Source of the DNA: Deltaproteobacteria bacterium
GTDB taxonomy: Bacteria; Desulfobacterota; Desulfuromonadia; Desulfuromonadales; Geopsychrobacteraceae
Direction: 5' to 3'
Assembly: GCA_024276905.1 (NCBI GenBank)
Contig: JAJRWF010000159.1
Location: 1-33,774, forward strand
Length of the DNA stretch: 33,774 nucleotides
The first letter of the stretch is position 1. Each line of letters begins with the position of its first letter. The notes beneath the pieces are model-generated. The model did no database searches. It saw only the letters and a list, made by a program, of their open reading frames with translations, and was not told the DNA's origin. A program made the translations under genes and the position numbers. Positions 1 through 8,780 of the stretch are shown piece by piece.

Positions 1-798
1 CATGTTCTGGGGCGCAGGTCCGACGGGTACCATGAGTTGGCTATGGTGATGCAACGAGTCGATCTGGCGGATCGGATTGAAATAGCCTTGGGGCCAGGGC
101 AGGGGATAGAGATTCATTGTGATGGGCTTGATGTCGGGGCCTGGGAGAATATTGCACAGCGGGCCGCTAAAGCCTTTCTGGCAGAGGCACGACTTCAGGG
201 ACGGGTATCTGTTCGGATCGATAAGCGGATTCCAGTTGCTGCCGGCCTGGGTGGCGGTTCTTCTGATGCGGCGGCGGTTCTGTCCGGCCTGAATCGCCTG
301 AGTGGGCAGCCTGTTGCCATGCCGCGGCTGATGGCGATTGCGGCCGAGCTGGGCGCTGATGTTCCGTTCTTTCTTTTCGAGCGCCCGGCCTGGGCCACGG
401 GGACCGGAACGCAGTTGGTTCCCTTGTCCCCTTTGCCCGAGGTCTGTTATCTGTTGCTTAATCCCGGATTCGCTGTTTCCACAGCCTGGGTTTACCGAAG
501 TTTGCAGTTGACAAAAGGGGGTGAACTGGCTAACCTTCCAAGGTTTTCGGTCTCTACGCTCCCTGAACTTCTGGCTGCCCTGCATAATGATCTTGAAAAA
601 GTTACTGCTGGCCGCCATCCCGAAATCACTGAAATGAAAGCTTTTTTACTGCAACAAGGGGCGTTGGGAGCCCTGATGTCAGGCAGCGGGGCCAGTGTTT
701 TCGGTGTGTTTGCCAACGCTTCTGCGGCAGAAGCTGCATTGGCGGCATTACCGTCAGCTTGTGCGTGGAGAGCATTTGTGGCCCGCCCGCTTAGCTAG
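1..798 (+). CDS. ispE: 4-diphosphocytidyl-2-C-methyl-D-erythritol kinase, 5' end cut by window
   Basis: IspE phosphorylates the 2-hydroxyl of CDP-methylerythritol with ATP in the cytoplasmic MEP isoprenoid pathway. The reading frame is open from base 1 and the first visible residues HVLGRRSDGYHEL are the conserved N-terminal substrate-binding stretch of IspE, so only about 10-15 codons are missing; the internal ATGs at 43 and 49 are not the start. The GHMP-kinase ATP loop PVAAGLGGGSSDAAA lies near 238-282 and the C-terminal glycine motif LMSGSGASVFG near 673-705. The stop is TAG at 796. It is followed by a 170-bp gap and prs, a common order in this bacterial group. Family assignment is secure; the only uncertainty is the missing start. 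Confidence 0.95.
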   Translation, partial: HVLGRRSDGYHELAMVMQRVDLADRIEIALGPGQGIEIHCDGLDVGAWENIAQRAAKAFLAEARLQGRVSVRIDKRIPVAAGLGGGSSDAAAVLSGLNRLSGQPVAMPRLMAIAAELGADVPFFLFERPAWATGTGTQLVPLSPLPEVCYLLLNPGFAVSTAWVYRSLQLTKGGELANLPRFSVSTLPELLAALHNDLEKVTAGRHPEITEMKAFLLQQGALGALMSGSGASVFGVFANASAAEAALAALPSACAWRAFVARPLS

Positions 799-814
799 TT
801 GGTGCGGGAAAGGG

Positions 815-844
815 TTGACAGACCGCCCTTGATGCAGGTAAAAA
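815..844 (+). promoter_or_regulatory. candidate sigma-70 promoter between ispE and prs
   Basis: A perfect -35 hexamer TTGACA (815-820) is followed after 18 nt by TAAAAA (839-844), four of six matches to the -10 consensus. A transcript from here would start near 851 and either end at the terminator-like hairpin at 896-930 as a short RNA or read on into prs. This is a consensus match only. Confidence 0.4.
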
Positions 845-895
845 CGCCCCGCCGGGACGTAGAGGCGGACATCAAAGAATCGAAGGTTAAAAGCC
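829..895 (+). other. unidentified structured segment in the ispE-prs gap
   Basis: TTGATG (829-834) can pair with CATCAA (870-875), enclosing an inner stem CCGCC (849-853) with GGCGG (864-868). Together with the hairpin at 896-930 this makes a compact structured leader ahead of prs. It does not match a tRNA, and I recognise no riboswitch class; a slight resemblance to the c-di-GMP-I class does not hold up. If the promoter at 815-844 is used, the outer stem would not be transcribed and only the inner hairpin would form. It may be a prs leader or a small RNA. Confidence 0.3.
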
Positions 896-930
896 ACCGG
901 GGCAGGAATCACCGCTAGCCCGGTATTTTT
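896..930 (+). terminator. terminator-like hairpin upstream of prs
   Basis: ACCGGGGC (896-903) pairs with GCCCGGT (918-924) with one bulged G and a 14-nt loop, followed by A and five T (926-930). This has the form of an intrinsic terminator. It lies 38 bp before the prs start, so it could end ispE transcription, end a small RNA from the promoter at 815, or act as a prs attenuator. Confidence 0.5.
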
Positions 931-968
931 ATTTAGATGAATGGTTAAGACCGAGGGCAGAAGTCGAC

Positions 969-1901
969 ATGATCAAAATTTTTACTGGTAATTCCAATCC
1001 GCCTTTGGCTCGGGAAATTTGCGACCATCTGTCCGTCGGGCTTGGCGCTGCCAAGGTCCACACCTTTTCGGATGGTGAAGTTCAGGTCGAGATTGGCGAT
1101 AATGTACGAGGTCGGGACGTTTTTCTTATTCAGTCTACCTGCGCGCCCTCAAATAATCACCTGATGGAAATGCTGGTTATGGTCGATGCCCTCAAGCGGG
1201 CTGCGGCGGCCCGGATTAATGCGGTCGTGCCATACTTCGGATATGCCCGGCAGGATCGCAAGGTCACCCCGCGGGCACCGATTACCGCAAAGTTGGTAGC
1301 GGATCTGATCTCGGTTGCCGGGGTTGACCGTTTGTTGACGGTTGATCTGCATGCCGGACAGATTCAGGGTTTTTTCGATATACCGGTTGACCATCTGTAT
1401 GCCGCTCCGGTCATGCTGGATGAGATCCGCAGCAAGAACCTGCCGGATCTGATCATCGTCTCTCCGGATGCCGGTGGCACCGAGCGAGCCCGTGCCTTTG
1501 CCAAACGGCTTGATGCCGGCCTGGCGATTATCGACAAGCGACGCAGTGGTCCCAATGTTTCCGAAGTTATGCATATTATCGGGGATGTCGAAGGCAAGAA
1601 TTGCGTCATCGTTGACGATATGATCGATACCGCAGGGACTCTGTGTACGGCCGCAAGCGCTCTTTCCAAGGCGGGTGCGGTGTCGGTTTCCGCTTGTGCA
1701 ACGCATGGCGTGTTGTCGGGTCCGGCTCTTGAGCGTATTGCTGACAGTCGTTTGCAGGAAGTTGTGGTGACAAATACAATTCCTGCTCAGCAGAAGGTTG
1801 AGGATTGCGACCGTTTGCGGGTATTGTCGATCAGCAAGTTGCTGGCAGAGGCGATCCGCAGAATTCACAATGACGAATCGGTCAGCTCGCTCTTTGTCTA
1901 G
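969..1901 (+). CDS. prs: ribose-phosphate pyrophosphokinase (PRPP synthetase)
   Basis: Converts ribose 5-phosphate and ATP to phosphoribosyl pyrophosphate, the precursor of purines, pyrimidines, histidine, tryptophan and NAD. At 310 residues it has the usual class I length. Visible signatures are the metal/ATP region [15 protein letters not shown], the PRPP-synthetase signature [29 protein letters not shown], and the PRPP-binding loop [15 protein letters not shown] at 969 gives the canonical start [14 protein letters not shown]; a weak GAGG lies 12 nt upstream. It is preceded by a possible terminator or attenuator and followed after 71 nt by rplY. Confidence 0.97.
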   Translation: MIKIFTGNSNPPLAREICDHLSVGLGAAKVHTFSDGEVQVEIGDNVRGRDVFLIQSTCAPSNNHLMEMLVMVDALKRAAAARINAVVPYFGYARQDRKVTPRAPITAKLVADLISVAGVDRLLTVDLHAGQIQGFFDIPVDHLYAAPVMLDEIRSKNLPDLIIVSPDAGGTERARAFAKRLDAGLAIIDKRRSGPNVSEVMHIIGDVEGKNCVIVDDMIDTAGTLCTAASALSKAGAVSVSACATHGVLSGPALERIADSRLQEVVVTNTIPAQQKVEDCDRLRVLSISKLLAEAIRRIHNDESVSSLFV

Positions 1902-1972
1902 GGCCGCGGCCAGTACCACAAAACCAGATTTCTATAGAAACGTACCGACGAAAGAAAACGGAGGAAAGATAG

Positions 1973-2605
1973 ATGGCTAATGCTGAACTGAATGTTACCT
2001 TGCGTGAGGATGCCGGTAAGGGAGTGGCTCGCAGACTGCGGGCTCAAGGGCTGGTTCCCGCGATTGTTTATGGCAAGGGCATTGATCCTTGTGCGATTAC
2101 CGTTGAACCGAGAGCTCTTGAGAAAGCGGTTTCATCTGAGGCGGGCTGGAATACCCTGATTACCCTGAAGGGTGCCAAGTCGGTTGAGGGCAAGGTTGTC
2201 GTTCTGAAAGACCTCGAACTGCATCCCATTCGCCGGAATATGGTTTGTGCCGATTTTCATGCCATCGACCTGAAGAAGAAGGGGACATTCCTGGTCCCCG
2301 TTGTCGCCGTTGGTAAATCCGAAGGCGAGAAACTCGGTGGTGGTCTGCAGGTTATCCGCCATGAGTTAGAGGTTGTCTGCCTGCCGACAGCTGTTCCGCA
2401 GTCGATTGAGATCGATGTAACCGCGCTGAATATTGGTGACACAATTCACGTTGAAGAAATTGAATCTCCTGCTGGCGTGGAAATTCCTTTCGACGTCAAC
2501 TTCACGGTTATTACCGTGAAGGGTCACAAGGAAGAGGTCGAAGAGGTTGACGGTGAAGAGGTTGAAGACACCGATGTTGCCGAGACCGCACCTGAGGAAG
2601 ATTAA
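1973..2605 (+). CDS. rplY: 50S ribosomal protein L25, Ctc form
   Basis: Binds 5S rRNA in the large ribosomal subunit. The 210-residue length identifies the long bacterial Ctc (TL5-like) form: an N-terminal L25 beta-barrel (residues 1-90, with RRLRAQGLVPAIVYGKG) followed by a C-terminal TL5 domain and a very acidic tail (EEVEEVDGEEVEDTDVAE), typical of this family. A strong Shine-Dalgarno GGAGGA sits just upstream of ATG 1973. It is 14 nt from pth, an rplY-pth pairing found in many bacteria, so the two are probably cotranscribed. Confidence 0.96.
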   Translation: MANAELNVTLREDAGKGVARRLRAQGLVPAIVYGKGIDPCAITVEPRALEKAVSSEAGWNTLITLKGAKSVEGKVVVLKDLELHPIRRNMVCADFHAIDLKKKGTFLVPVVAVGKSEGEKLGGGLQVIRHELEVVCLPTAVPQSIEIDVTALNIGDTIHVEEIESPAGVEIPFDVNFTVITVKGHKEEVEEVDGEEVEDTDVAETAPEED

Positions 2606-2619
2606 AGAGAGGCCGCGTT

Positions 2620-3198
2620 GTGAAACTGCTGGTCGGGTTGGGGAATCCGGGCAATAAATATGTCGGGACCCGCCACAATATCGGTTTCATGGTGGCTGAG
2701 AAAGTCGCCGAACAGTTTCGGATTTCTTTGAAAAAAAAAGGCTACCAGGGGATTTACGGAGTCGGGCGGGTTGCGGGGGAAGAAACCACAGTGCTCCTGC
2801 CTCAAACCTTTATGAATCTCAGTGGTGCCAGTGTCCAATCGGCGTGTAAATCCCTCGGAATCTCTCCGGGGGATTTGATTGTGGTTCACGATGATGTGGA
2901 CCTGCCCTTCGGGTCCTTGCGGGTCAAGCCGGGGGGAGGGCATGGTGGGCACAACGGTATTCGCAATATCTGTGCGGTTTCTGGTCATAACGATTTTAAC
3001 CGCTTAAGAATTGGTATCGGACGACCTGATCGGGGTGAAATGACGGCTCATGTCCTGGGACGTTTTTCTGCTGTTGAGTGCAGTCATCTGCCCCGGCTGC
3101 TTGATATTGCAGCCGAGGCGGTAACGACGATTCTGGATGAGGGTGTGCAAGCAGCCATGAACGGGTTTAACAATAGAGATCTGTTGGAAACTAATTAA
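2620..3198 (+). CDS. pth: peptidyl-tRNA hydrolase
   Basis: Releases tRNA from peptidyl-tRNA that drops off the ribosome. At 192 residues it has the normal Pth length. The N-terminus KLLVGLGNPGNKYVGTRHNIGF includes the conserved Asn and the catalytic His19; the catalytic-site segment VVHDDVDLPFG is near residue 90, followed by the glycine-rich GGGHGGHNGIRN. Translation starts at GTG (2620), the only start that gives the complete N-terminal strand. It follows rplY by 14 nt and precedes hppA by 24 nt. Confidence 0.97.
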   Translation: MKLLVGLGNPGNKYVGTRHNIGFMVAEKVAEQFRISLKKKGYQGIYGVGRVAGEETTVLLPQTFMNLSGASVQSACKSLGISPGDLIVVHDDVDLPFGSLRVKPGGGHGGHNGIRNICAVSGHNDFNRLRIGIGRPDRGEMTAHVLGRFSAVECSHLPRLLDIAAEAVTTILDEGVQAAMNGFNNRDLLETN

Positions 3199-3222
3199 CT
3201 CAAAAAGAGAGGCAAGGAACAG

Positions 3223-5238
3223 ATGAAATTGCAGATGTTTGCTCCTATTCTGGGAGCAGTCGGCTTTGTGATCGCGATTGTCCTTTACAAGCTGGTTAAG
3301 GCTCAGCCGGTTGGCGATGCGATAATGAAGGAAATCTCCGAGGATATCTATAACGGTGCCATGGCCTTTTTGGGTCGCGAGTATCGTGTCCTCGCAATCT
3401 TTATCGTCGTGGTTTTCTGCCTGATCGCTGTCGGCATGAACTTTCAGACGGCGTTGGCTTTTCTGGGTGGTGCGCTCTGTTCGATGACCTGTGGTTTCAT
3501 CGGCATGAAGGCTGCGACCCGTGCCAATGTACGGACCACTGAAGCGGCGCGTGCCAGTGGCCAGGCCAAAGCTCTCGAGGTTTCGTTCAACGGCGGTGCC
3601 GTTATGGGACTGGCGGTTGCTTCTCTTGGTCTGGTTGGTGTCGGTGTGGCCTACATCTTTTTCGGTGGTGATGTCGAGACCGTGAAGTATATCAACGGCT
3701 TCGCCATGGGTGCTTCCTCGATTGCCCTGTTTGCGCGGGTTGGTGGCGGTATCTACACCAAGGCTGCTGATGTTGGTGCTGACCTGGTGGGTAAGGTCGA
3801 AGCCGGTATTCCCGAGGATGACCCACGTAACCCGGGTGTTATTGCTGATAACGTCGGTGACTGCGTCGGTGATACGGCTGGCATGGGTGCTGATATTTTC
3901 GAATCCTATGTCGGTTCGATTATTGCGACTATGGCGATTGCCGCCGCAGCCGGTCCGACTCTGCTGAGTAAACTGGGTGGGGGGGCAGAAATTCAGGCGA
4001 GTGTTATGGTTCTGCCGCTGATTCTGGCCATGGTCGGTCTGATCTTCTCCTTTATCGGTATTGGTTCGATGAAGGTTCTCAAATCGATGGATCCGGGCAA
4101 GGCTCTGCATTACACCACCTTTGTCGCTGCAGGTGGTTTTCTGGTTGCGGCCTTCTTTGTTATCAAGGCGTATGGAATTTCTACCGGAGTTTTCTGGGCG
4201 ATTCTGGCCGGAACCCTGGCGGGGATTGCAATCGGTCAGATTACAGAATACTACACTGCCCATGCTCCGGTGTTGAGAATCGCTGAAGCGAGTAAAACCG
4301 GTCCGGCAACCAATATCATCCATGGTCTGGCGGTCGGTCTTGAGTCAACGGCGTTGCCGATTATCATTATCTGTCTCGCGATTTTCGTCGCCAATGCCTG
4401 TGCCGGTCTCTACGGTATCGGGATCGCGGCGGTTGGGATGCTGGCGACCGTCGGTGTCACCATGACCGTTGATGCTTATGGCCCGATTGCCGACAATGCC
4501 GGCGGTATTTCAGAGATGGCCGGTCTCGGTCCTGAGGTGCGGAAGATCACTGATGGCCTTGACGCGATCGGTAACACCACGGCTGCGATCGGTAAAGGAT
4601 TCGCGATCGGCTCTGCGGCCCTGACGGCCCTGGCGCTCTTCTCCGCCTATGCAACAACCGTCGGGCTCAAGACGATTAACCTGATCGAGCCCAAGGTGGT
4701 TATCGGACTGTTGTTCGGCGGCGCACTGCCCTTCTTCATCGGAGCCTTGACCATGACCTCGGTTGGTCGTGCTGCGGGCAAGATGGTGGATGAGATCCGT
4801 CGTCAGTTCAGTGAGATTCCCGGCCTTCTTGAAGGGAAGGAAGGCGTTAAGCCCGATTCGCAGAAATGTATCGATATTTCTGCCGCTGCTGCGCTGAAGG
4901 AGATGGTTCTGCCTGGAGTCGTTGCCGTTGTGGCCCCGGTTGCGATGGGTTTTATTCTCGGTCCTGAGGCTCTTGGCGGGATGCTGGCCGGTGCAACTCT
5001 TGCCGGTGTATTGCTGGCACTGATGATGTCAAACGGCGGCGGTGCCTGGGATAATGCCAAAAAATATATCGAGCAGGGTAAGGTTGAGGGTGAAGAAAAG
5101 GGTGGTACCGCTCACGAAGCCGCGGTTATCGGCGACACTGTCGGCGACCCCTTCAAGGATACTTCCGGCCCGGCGATGAACATCCTTATCAAGCTGATGA
5201 GTGTTGTTGCTTTGGTTATTGCACCGCTTCTGGTCTGA
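3223..5238 (+). CDS. hppA: membrane-bound ion-translocating pyrophosphatase, K+-dependent type
   Basis: Hydrolyses cytoplasmic pyrophosphate and pumps H+ (or Na+ in some relatives) across the inner membrane. The 671-residue protein is hydrophobic throughout, as expected for about 16 membrane spans. The substrate/Mg site is clear: [20 protein letters not shown] from about residue 185, then [17 protein letters not shown]. The C-terminal substrate motif is [15 protein letters not shown]. The segment [10 protein letters not shown] (from residue 450) has Ala where K+-independent enzymes have Lys, which marks the K+-dependent subfamily. H+ versus Na+ specificity cannot be decided by eye. Its position after pth and before a 13-bp hairpin suggests cotranscription with rplY-pth. 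Confidence 0.96.
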   Translation: MKLQMFAPILGAVGFVIAIVLYKLVKAQPVGDAIMKEISEDIYNGAMAFLGREYRVLAIFIVVVFCLIAVGMNFQTALAFLGGALCSMTCGFIGMKAATRANVRTTEAARASGQAKALEVSFNGGAVMGLAVASLGLVGVGVAYIFFGGDVETVKYINGFAMGASSIALFARVGGGIYTKAADVGADLVGKVEAGIPEDDPRNPGVIADNVGDCVGDTAGMGADIFESYVGSIIATMAIAAAAGPTLLSKLGGGAEIQASVMVLPLILAMVGLIFSFIGIGSMKVLKSMDPGKALHYTTFVAAGGFLVAAFFVIKAYGISTGVFWAILAGTLAGIAIGQITEYYTAHAPVLRIAEASKTGPATNIIHGLAVGLESTALPIIIICLAIFVANACAGLYGIGIAAVGMLATVGVTMTVDAYGPIADNAGGISEMAGLGPEVRKITDGLDAIGNTTAAIGKGFAIGSAALTALALFSAYATTVGLKTINLIEPKVVIGLLFGGALPFFIGALTMTSVGRAAGKMVDEIRRQFSEIPGLLEGKEGVKPDSQKCIDISAAAALKEMVLPGVVAVVAPVAMGFILGPEALGGMLAGATLAGVLLALMMSNGGGAWDNAKKYIEQGKVEGEEKGGTAHEAAVIGDTVGDPFKDTSGPAMNILIKLMSVVALVIAPLLV

Positions 5239-5264
5239 CAGATCTGAAAACAAACTGGTATCAT

Positions 5265-5297
5265 CCGATAGCCGGGGTCTTGTGCCCCGGCTATCGG
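5265..5297 (+). terminator. perfect 13-bp hairpin between hppA and ychF
   Basis: CCGATAGCCGGGG (5265-5277) pairs perfectly with CCCCGGCTATCGG (5285-5297) around a 7-nt loop. Only a short, mixed T stretch follows (CATTTAAG), so it may be a weak terminator or an mRNA 3'-end stabiliser. The ychF start is 22 nt downstream. Confidence 0.5.
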
Positions 5298-5319
5298 CAT
5301 TTAAGAAGAGAGTAAAACT

Positions 5320-6414
5320 ATGGGTTTCAAATGCGGAATCGTCGGTTTGCCGAATGTCGGCAAGTCGACTATCTTTAATGCGATCACTTCGGCGGGTGCG
5401 GAATCGGCCAACTATCCATTTTGCACCATTGAGCCAAACGTTGGGGTGGTTGCAGTCCCGGATACCAGGCTGGAAGCGCTGGCAAAAATTGTGGTACCGG
5501 AACGGGTTCTTCCGACCAGCATGGAATTTGTCGACATTGCTGGTTTGGTCAAGGGGGCCAGTCAAGGTGAAGGACTGGGCAACCAGTTCCTGGGGCATAT
5601 CCGTCAGGTTGATGCTATTGCACATGTGGTGCGTTGTTTTGAAGACGATAATGTTGTTCATGTGGATGGCTCGATTGATCCGTTGCGTGATATTGAGGTC
5701 ATTCAGACCGAGTTGAACCTGGCTGATCTTGACACGGTGGAAAAGCGTGTTCTCCGTTCGTCGAAGCAGGCCAAAAGTGGTGACAAGCAGATGCAGGCCG
5801 AGGTCGCGGTCCTGGAGAAAATCCGCATCGTGCTGAATGAAGGACTGCCGGCCAGTTCGGTCGAACTGGATGATGCTCAACGGACCATTATGCGCGGATT
5901 GCATCTGATTACCGCCAAGCCGGTCCTATATGTTGCCAATGTTGCTGAAGATGACCTGTCAGGAGAGCATCCCTTTGTCGCAAAGGTTGCAGAACATGCT
6001 GCCAGGGAAGGCGCCGTGATGGTCACCATTTGCGGCAAGATTGAAGCAGAAATCGCGGAACTTGAATCTGCGGAGAAGAATGAATTTCTGGCCGAACTCG
6101 GACTGGATGAAGCCGGACTGGATCGCATGATTCATGCTGGTTATCGATTGCTAGGATTGATTACCTATTTTACTGCCGGTGTCAAAGAGGTCAGGGCCTG
6201 GACTGTCCGAGACGGTGCCAAAGCTCCAGAGGCTGCAGGAGTGATTCATACCGATTTTGAAAAAGGCTTTATCCGTGCCGAGGTTATCGCTTATCAGGAT
6301 TTCATCGACTGCCAGGGTGAGGCTGGAGCCCGGGAGAAAGGTCTTATGCGGTTGGAAGGCAAGGAGTATCCTGTCTCTGACGGTGATGTGATGCACTTTC
6401 GTTTCAACGTCTGA
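5320..6414 (+). CDS. ychF: Obg-family ATPase YchF
   Basis: YchF (EngD) is a ribosome-associated P-loop protein that prefers ATP to GTP and is linked to stress responses. The 364 residues match the usual length of about 363. The P-loop GLPNVGKST is at residues 8-16, the G3 region [20 protein letters not shown] follows, and the altered G4 motif NVAE (residue 207 on), which replaces NKxD and underlies ATP preference, is visible. The C-terminal TGS-like domain ends in the typical [19 protein letters not shown]. It is followed by a strong terminator. Confidence 0.97.
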   Translation: MGFKCGIVGLPNVGKSTIFNAITSAGAESANYPFCTIEPNVGVVAVPDTRLEALAKIVVPERVLPTSMEFVDIAGLVKGASQGEGLGNQFLGHIRQVDAIAHVVRCFEDDNVVHVDGSIDPLRDIEVIQTELNLADLDTVEKRVLRSSKQAKSGDKQMQAEVAVLEKIRIVLNEGLPASSVELDDAQRTIMRGLHLITAKPVLYVANVAEDDLSGEHPFVAKVAEHAAREGAVMVTICGKIEAEIAELESAEKNEFLAELGLDEAGLDRMIHAGYRLLGLITYFTAGVKEVRAWTVRDGAKAPEAAGVIHTDFEKGFIRAEVIAYQDFIDCQGEAGAREKGLMRLEGKEYPVSDGDVMHFRFNV

Positions 6415-6442
6415 AACCCCACGACATAAAGAGCTTTTTTAC

Positions 6443-6483
6443 AAGGCCGATACTTCAGCTTTTAAAGTATCGGCCTTTTTTTG
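6443..6483 (+). terminator. intrinsic terminator after ychF
   Basis: AAGGCCGATACTT (6443-6455) pairs perfectly with AAGTATCGGCCTT (6465-6477) around a 9-nt loop, followed by a T tract. It separates the housekeeping block from the pilus operon. Confidence 0.92.
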
Positions 6484-6572
6484 AATAAATTCTTATTTAA
6501 AAACACACATGAAAAACACTTCTTTTGATATACTGTTGCTAATCTTGCTCTCACTATATCTTTGCTAAGGGG
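6484..6572 (+). promoter_or_regulatory. AT-rich upstream region of the pilus operon
   Basis: The pilus operon must start transcription in this 100-bp AT-rich gap between the ychF terminator and mshI. A good -10-like TATACT is at 6529-6534, but no convincing -35 lies at the right distance, and no GG-N10-GC sigma-54 site was seen. TATATC at 6555-6560 is a second -10 candidate. The ribosome-binding site AAGGGG (6567-6572) sits 9 nt before the GTG start of mshI. Confidence 0.35.
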
Positions 6573-6581
6573 CATCCAGGG

Positions 6582-7520
6582 GTGTTTTTGTCAAAAAAAA
6601 TAAATAAATTCACGGCAGTGGGAGTTTTTTCTGCTTTGTCAGGGCCTGCGATTGCTGTTGTTGAAGGTGCACGGAATGACTATCCTCGGGTGCTGCTGTG
6701 TGACCTCCTTCCGTCCGCTGGCTTGTTTAATGAGTATGTTCGTACTCACGATTTACGCCATGCGGCCTGTGTTGATGTTCTGGCCATGAATGTCTGCAGC
6801 TTGCTTCAGGTTGACCTCCAGGGGGTCAAAGAGGAAGAAAAGCGTGATGCCGCCCGTTGGCAGGTTCATGAACTGCTTGATTATTCAACCGAAGAGGCCG
6901 TTCTGGATGTGATCGAAGTCCCTGTTCTCGGAGAGAAAAATAATAGTAAAACCTTTGCCGTTGCGGCACCGGCGGCTACTCTCCGCAAGCGGGTAGAGCT
7001 ACTTGTCTCCACCGGGATGCATCTTGATGCGATCGATATCCCGGAATTGGCGTTGCGAAACCTGCTGGAACTTTTTCCAAACGAACCACGCGGAATTTGC
7101 CTGCTCTGGATTCGGGAGCAGACCGGGTTGCTGGTTGTGTGCCGTGGCGGAACGTTCTATTTCTCCCGTTCTATAAATATCGGGCTTGAACAACTTCGGC
7201 AGACGATTCCGTCTTCAGTCGAGAATCCGCCGCCGGAAAATCTGCAATCTGAACTGGCCGGCATTGTTCTGGAGGTCCAACGTTCTCTCGATTATTGCGA
7301 AAGTAATTTCCGCTTGCCACCAGTTCCCAAAATTTTGCTTGCGGCCTGTGGTGAAGAACCGCAGGGTGTTCGCGAATATCTAGATCGATATCTGCAAGCG
7401 GATGTTGTGTCTGCCGATTTTCGGCAGGTGCTTGATTTCCCGGCTGAAATTGAACCCTCAACAGTGAATTTCTGCCTGCCGGCGTTGGGGGCTGCACTGC
7501 GTGCCGGAGGGCGAAAATGA
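6582..7520 (+). CDS. mshI: MSHA biogenesis protein MshI (PilM-like)
   Basis: First gene of the pilus operon. By position and by similarity to MshI/PilM proteins it should be the cytoplasmic actin-like component of the inner-membrane assembly platform, docking on the PilN-like protein encoded next. It has 312 residues and no signal peptide; the segment FTAVGVFSALSGPAIAVVEG and the later ICLLWIREQTGLLVVCRGGTF look like the strand-rich sugar-kinase/actin-like fold. GTG at 6582 is chosen because AAGGGG lies 9 nt upstream. Its stop overlaps the next ATG (ATGA). Sequence identity within this family is low, so the name rests heavily on gene order. Confidence 0.8.
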   Translation: MFLSKKINKFTAVGVFSALSGPAIAVVEGARNDYPRVLLCDLLPSAGLFNEYVRTHDLRHAACVDVLAMNVCSLLQVDLQGVKEEEKRDAARWQVHELLDYSTEEAVLDVIEVPVLGEKNNSKTFAVAAPAATLRKRVELLVSTGMHLDAIDIPELALRNLLELFPNEPRGICLLWIREQTGLLVVCRGGTFYFSRSINIGLEQLRQTIPSSVENPPPENLQSELAGIVLEVQRSLDYCESNFRLPPVPKILLAACGEEPQGVREYLDRYLQADVVSADFRQVLDFPAEIEPSTVNFCLPALGAALRAGGRK

Positions 7521-8128
7521 AGCAACAGATCAATCTTTATCAGGAGAGTTTGATCGCAAAGAAGCCGCCCTTCCATGCCGGCCTGATGCTGAGGATCGGC
7601 ACCGCTGCTGTCTTGATATTGCTGATTGTCTCATCTGTCCTGCGCTGGCAACAAAGTCGGGCTGCTGATCGGCTTGCCGTGCTGCAGGCGGAGCAGATAA
7701 GCCTGAATGCCGAATTACAGGATTTCCGCGTGCAGAACCCTCCACGCCAGAAAGATCCGTTGATTGAGGAACAGCTTGCAACGCTGCAGGCAGAGTTTGC
7801 AGGTCGCAGACCCTTGCTGACGTACTTTGAGCGTTTCGATCCGGGCATGTCGCTTGGGTTTTCGCCGGTGATTAGAGGCCTGGCTCAGTATCCTTTTAAA
7901 GGTGTCTGGCTGACGACTATCAGCCTGAATACGCTTGATCACCAAATTTTGCTGGCAGGGAGTGCGACCAAGGCGGATCTGGTTCCCGCGTATCTGCATC
8001 ATCTGAGTGTGAATAAGGTTCTCAAAGGACATAATTTTGCCAGTTTGAAACTTGAACGACTTGAAGAAAAGATGGGCCAGGTCGATTTTCGCCTTGAATC
8101 TGAATTCGGAGTTGCCGATGAGAACTGA
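7517..8128 (+). CDS. PilN-like membrane protein (second MshI / MshI2)
   Basis: A 203-residue bitopic membrane protein. A short cytoplasmic N-terminus MKQQINLYQESL, typical of PilN-type proteins that bind PilM through an INLY-like motif, is followed by one membrane span (about residues 25-42), a coiled-coil stretch (about 45-85) and a periplasmic alpha/beta domain with GVWLTTISLN. It would pair with the upstream MshI and the downstream PilO-like MshJ to form the inner-membrane platform. The start overlaps the mshI stop by ATGA, and it overlaps mshJ by 11 nt. Confidence 0.8.
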   Translation: MKQQINLYQESLIAKKPPFHAGLMLRIGTAAVLILLIVSSVLRWQQSRAADRLAVLQAEQISLNAELQDFRVQNPPRQKDPLIEEQLATLQAEFAGRRPLLTYFERFDPGMSLGFSPVIRGLAQYPFKGVWLTTISLNTLDHQILLAGSATKADLVPAYLHHLSVNKVLKGHNFASLKLERLEEKMGQVDFRLESEFGVADEN

Positions 8129-8780
8129 TAAGAGGTCGCTACAGCTCTATGCCGAAATGCTTGATCGCCGCAGTGTGCGAGAGCGGGTTTTAATTCTGCT
8201 GACTTTTTTGGTTCTGCTCCTGGTTGCATGGAACTTCCTGATATTCGAACCTGCTCTTGCCGCCCGCCGCAAGACAGTCAGCGGAATCGGACAGCTCAAG
8301 AGTGAAATTCTACAGCTCAAAGCAGAGAAACAAATCATTCAGCAGCAGGCTGAAGTTGATCCAGATCGGGAGAATCGGCAACAGATTACTCAGTTACAAG
8401 AGCTCATCGGTGACTTTGATCGCAAGCTGGAGGCTCGGTTGATCAACCTGTTGTCGCCGCAGCAGATGCCGGTGCTTTTGCAGAAGATCCTCAAGCAGCA
8501 AAAGGGATTGCATCTGATTGCCATGGAGAACCTTCCTCCTGAATCCATATTGCCTCAGGCTGAAGGGGAAGCCCCGCGTCCTGGGCTTTATCGCCATGCT
8601 TTGAGCATGGAAGTGGAGGGGAGTTACCTGAGACTGCTGAACTATCTAGAAACCTTGGAACGGATGCCGCAGCGGGTGTTCTGGGACATTTTAACCATTG
8701 ATAACAAAGGGTTTCCCGTTGCTCGCATTCATCTTCAGCTTCATACCTTGAGTCTGTCGGAGGACTGGATCGGTGTCTGA
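8118..8780 (+). CDS. mshJ: MSHA biogenesis protein MshJ (PilO-like)
   Basis: A 220-residue PilO-like inner-membrane protein: a short basic N-terminus, one membrane span at about residues 22-45 (VLILLTFLVLLLVAWNFLIF), then a coiled coil (about 60-110) and a ferredoxin-like periplasmic domain with the typical SMEVEGSYLRLLNYLETLERMP region. The start is ATG 8118, overlapping the preceding gene by 11 nt; a longer frame from TTG 8052 adds 22 unlikely residues inside the upstream gene. Predicted partner of the PilN-like protein. Confidence 0.8.
   Translation: MRTDKRSLQLYAEMLDRRSVRERVLILLTFLVLLLVAWNFLIFEPALAARRKTVSGIGQLKSEILQLKAEKQIIQQQAEVDPDRENRQQITQLQELIGDFDRKLEARLINLLSPQQMPVLLQKILKQQKGLHLIAMENLPPESILPQAEGEAPRPGLYRHALSMEVEGSYLRLLNYLETLERMPQRVFWDILTIDNKGFPVARIHLQLHTLSLSEDWIGV

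Noticed and set aside
829-925. c-di-GMP-I (GEMM) riboswitch in the ispE-prs gap
   Set aside because: A few words resemble the class (GGGACG, AAAGCC-like), but the conserved AAACC segment, the tetraloop hairpin and the receptor do not line up.
798-968. tRNA gene between ispE and prs
   Set aside because: Some relatives have one here, but there is no T-arm GGTTCGA-type sequence or cloverleaf in this gap.
3004-4323. Long minus-strand open frame (439 codons) across pth and hppA
   Set aside because: It is the reverse shadow of two well-identified genes, is rich in Asn/His/Arg/Gln with no domain pattern, and has no ribosome-binding site.
6507-6575. Sigma-54 promoter for the pilus operon
   Set aside because: No GG-N10-GC core (TGGCAC-N5-TTGC) could be found in the upstream gap.
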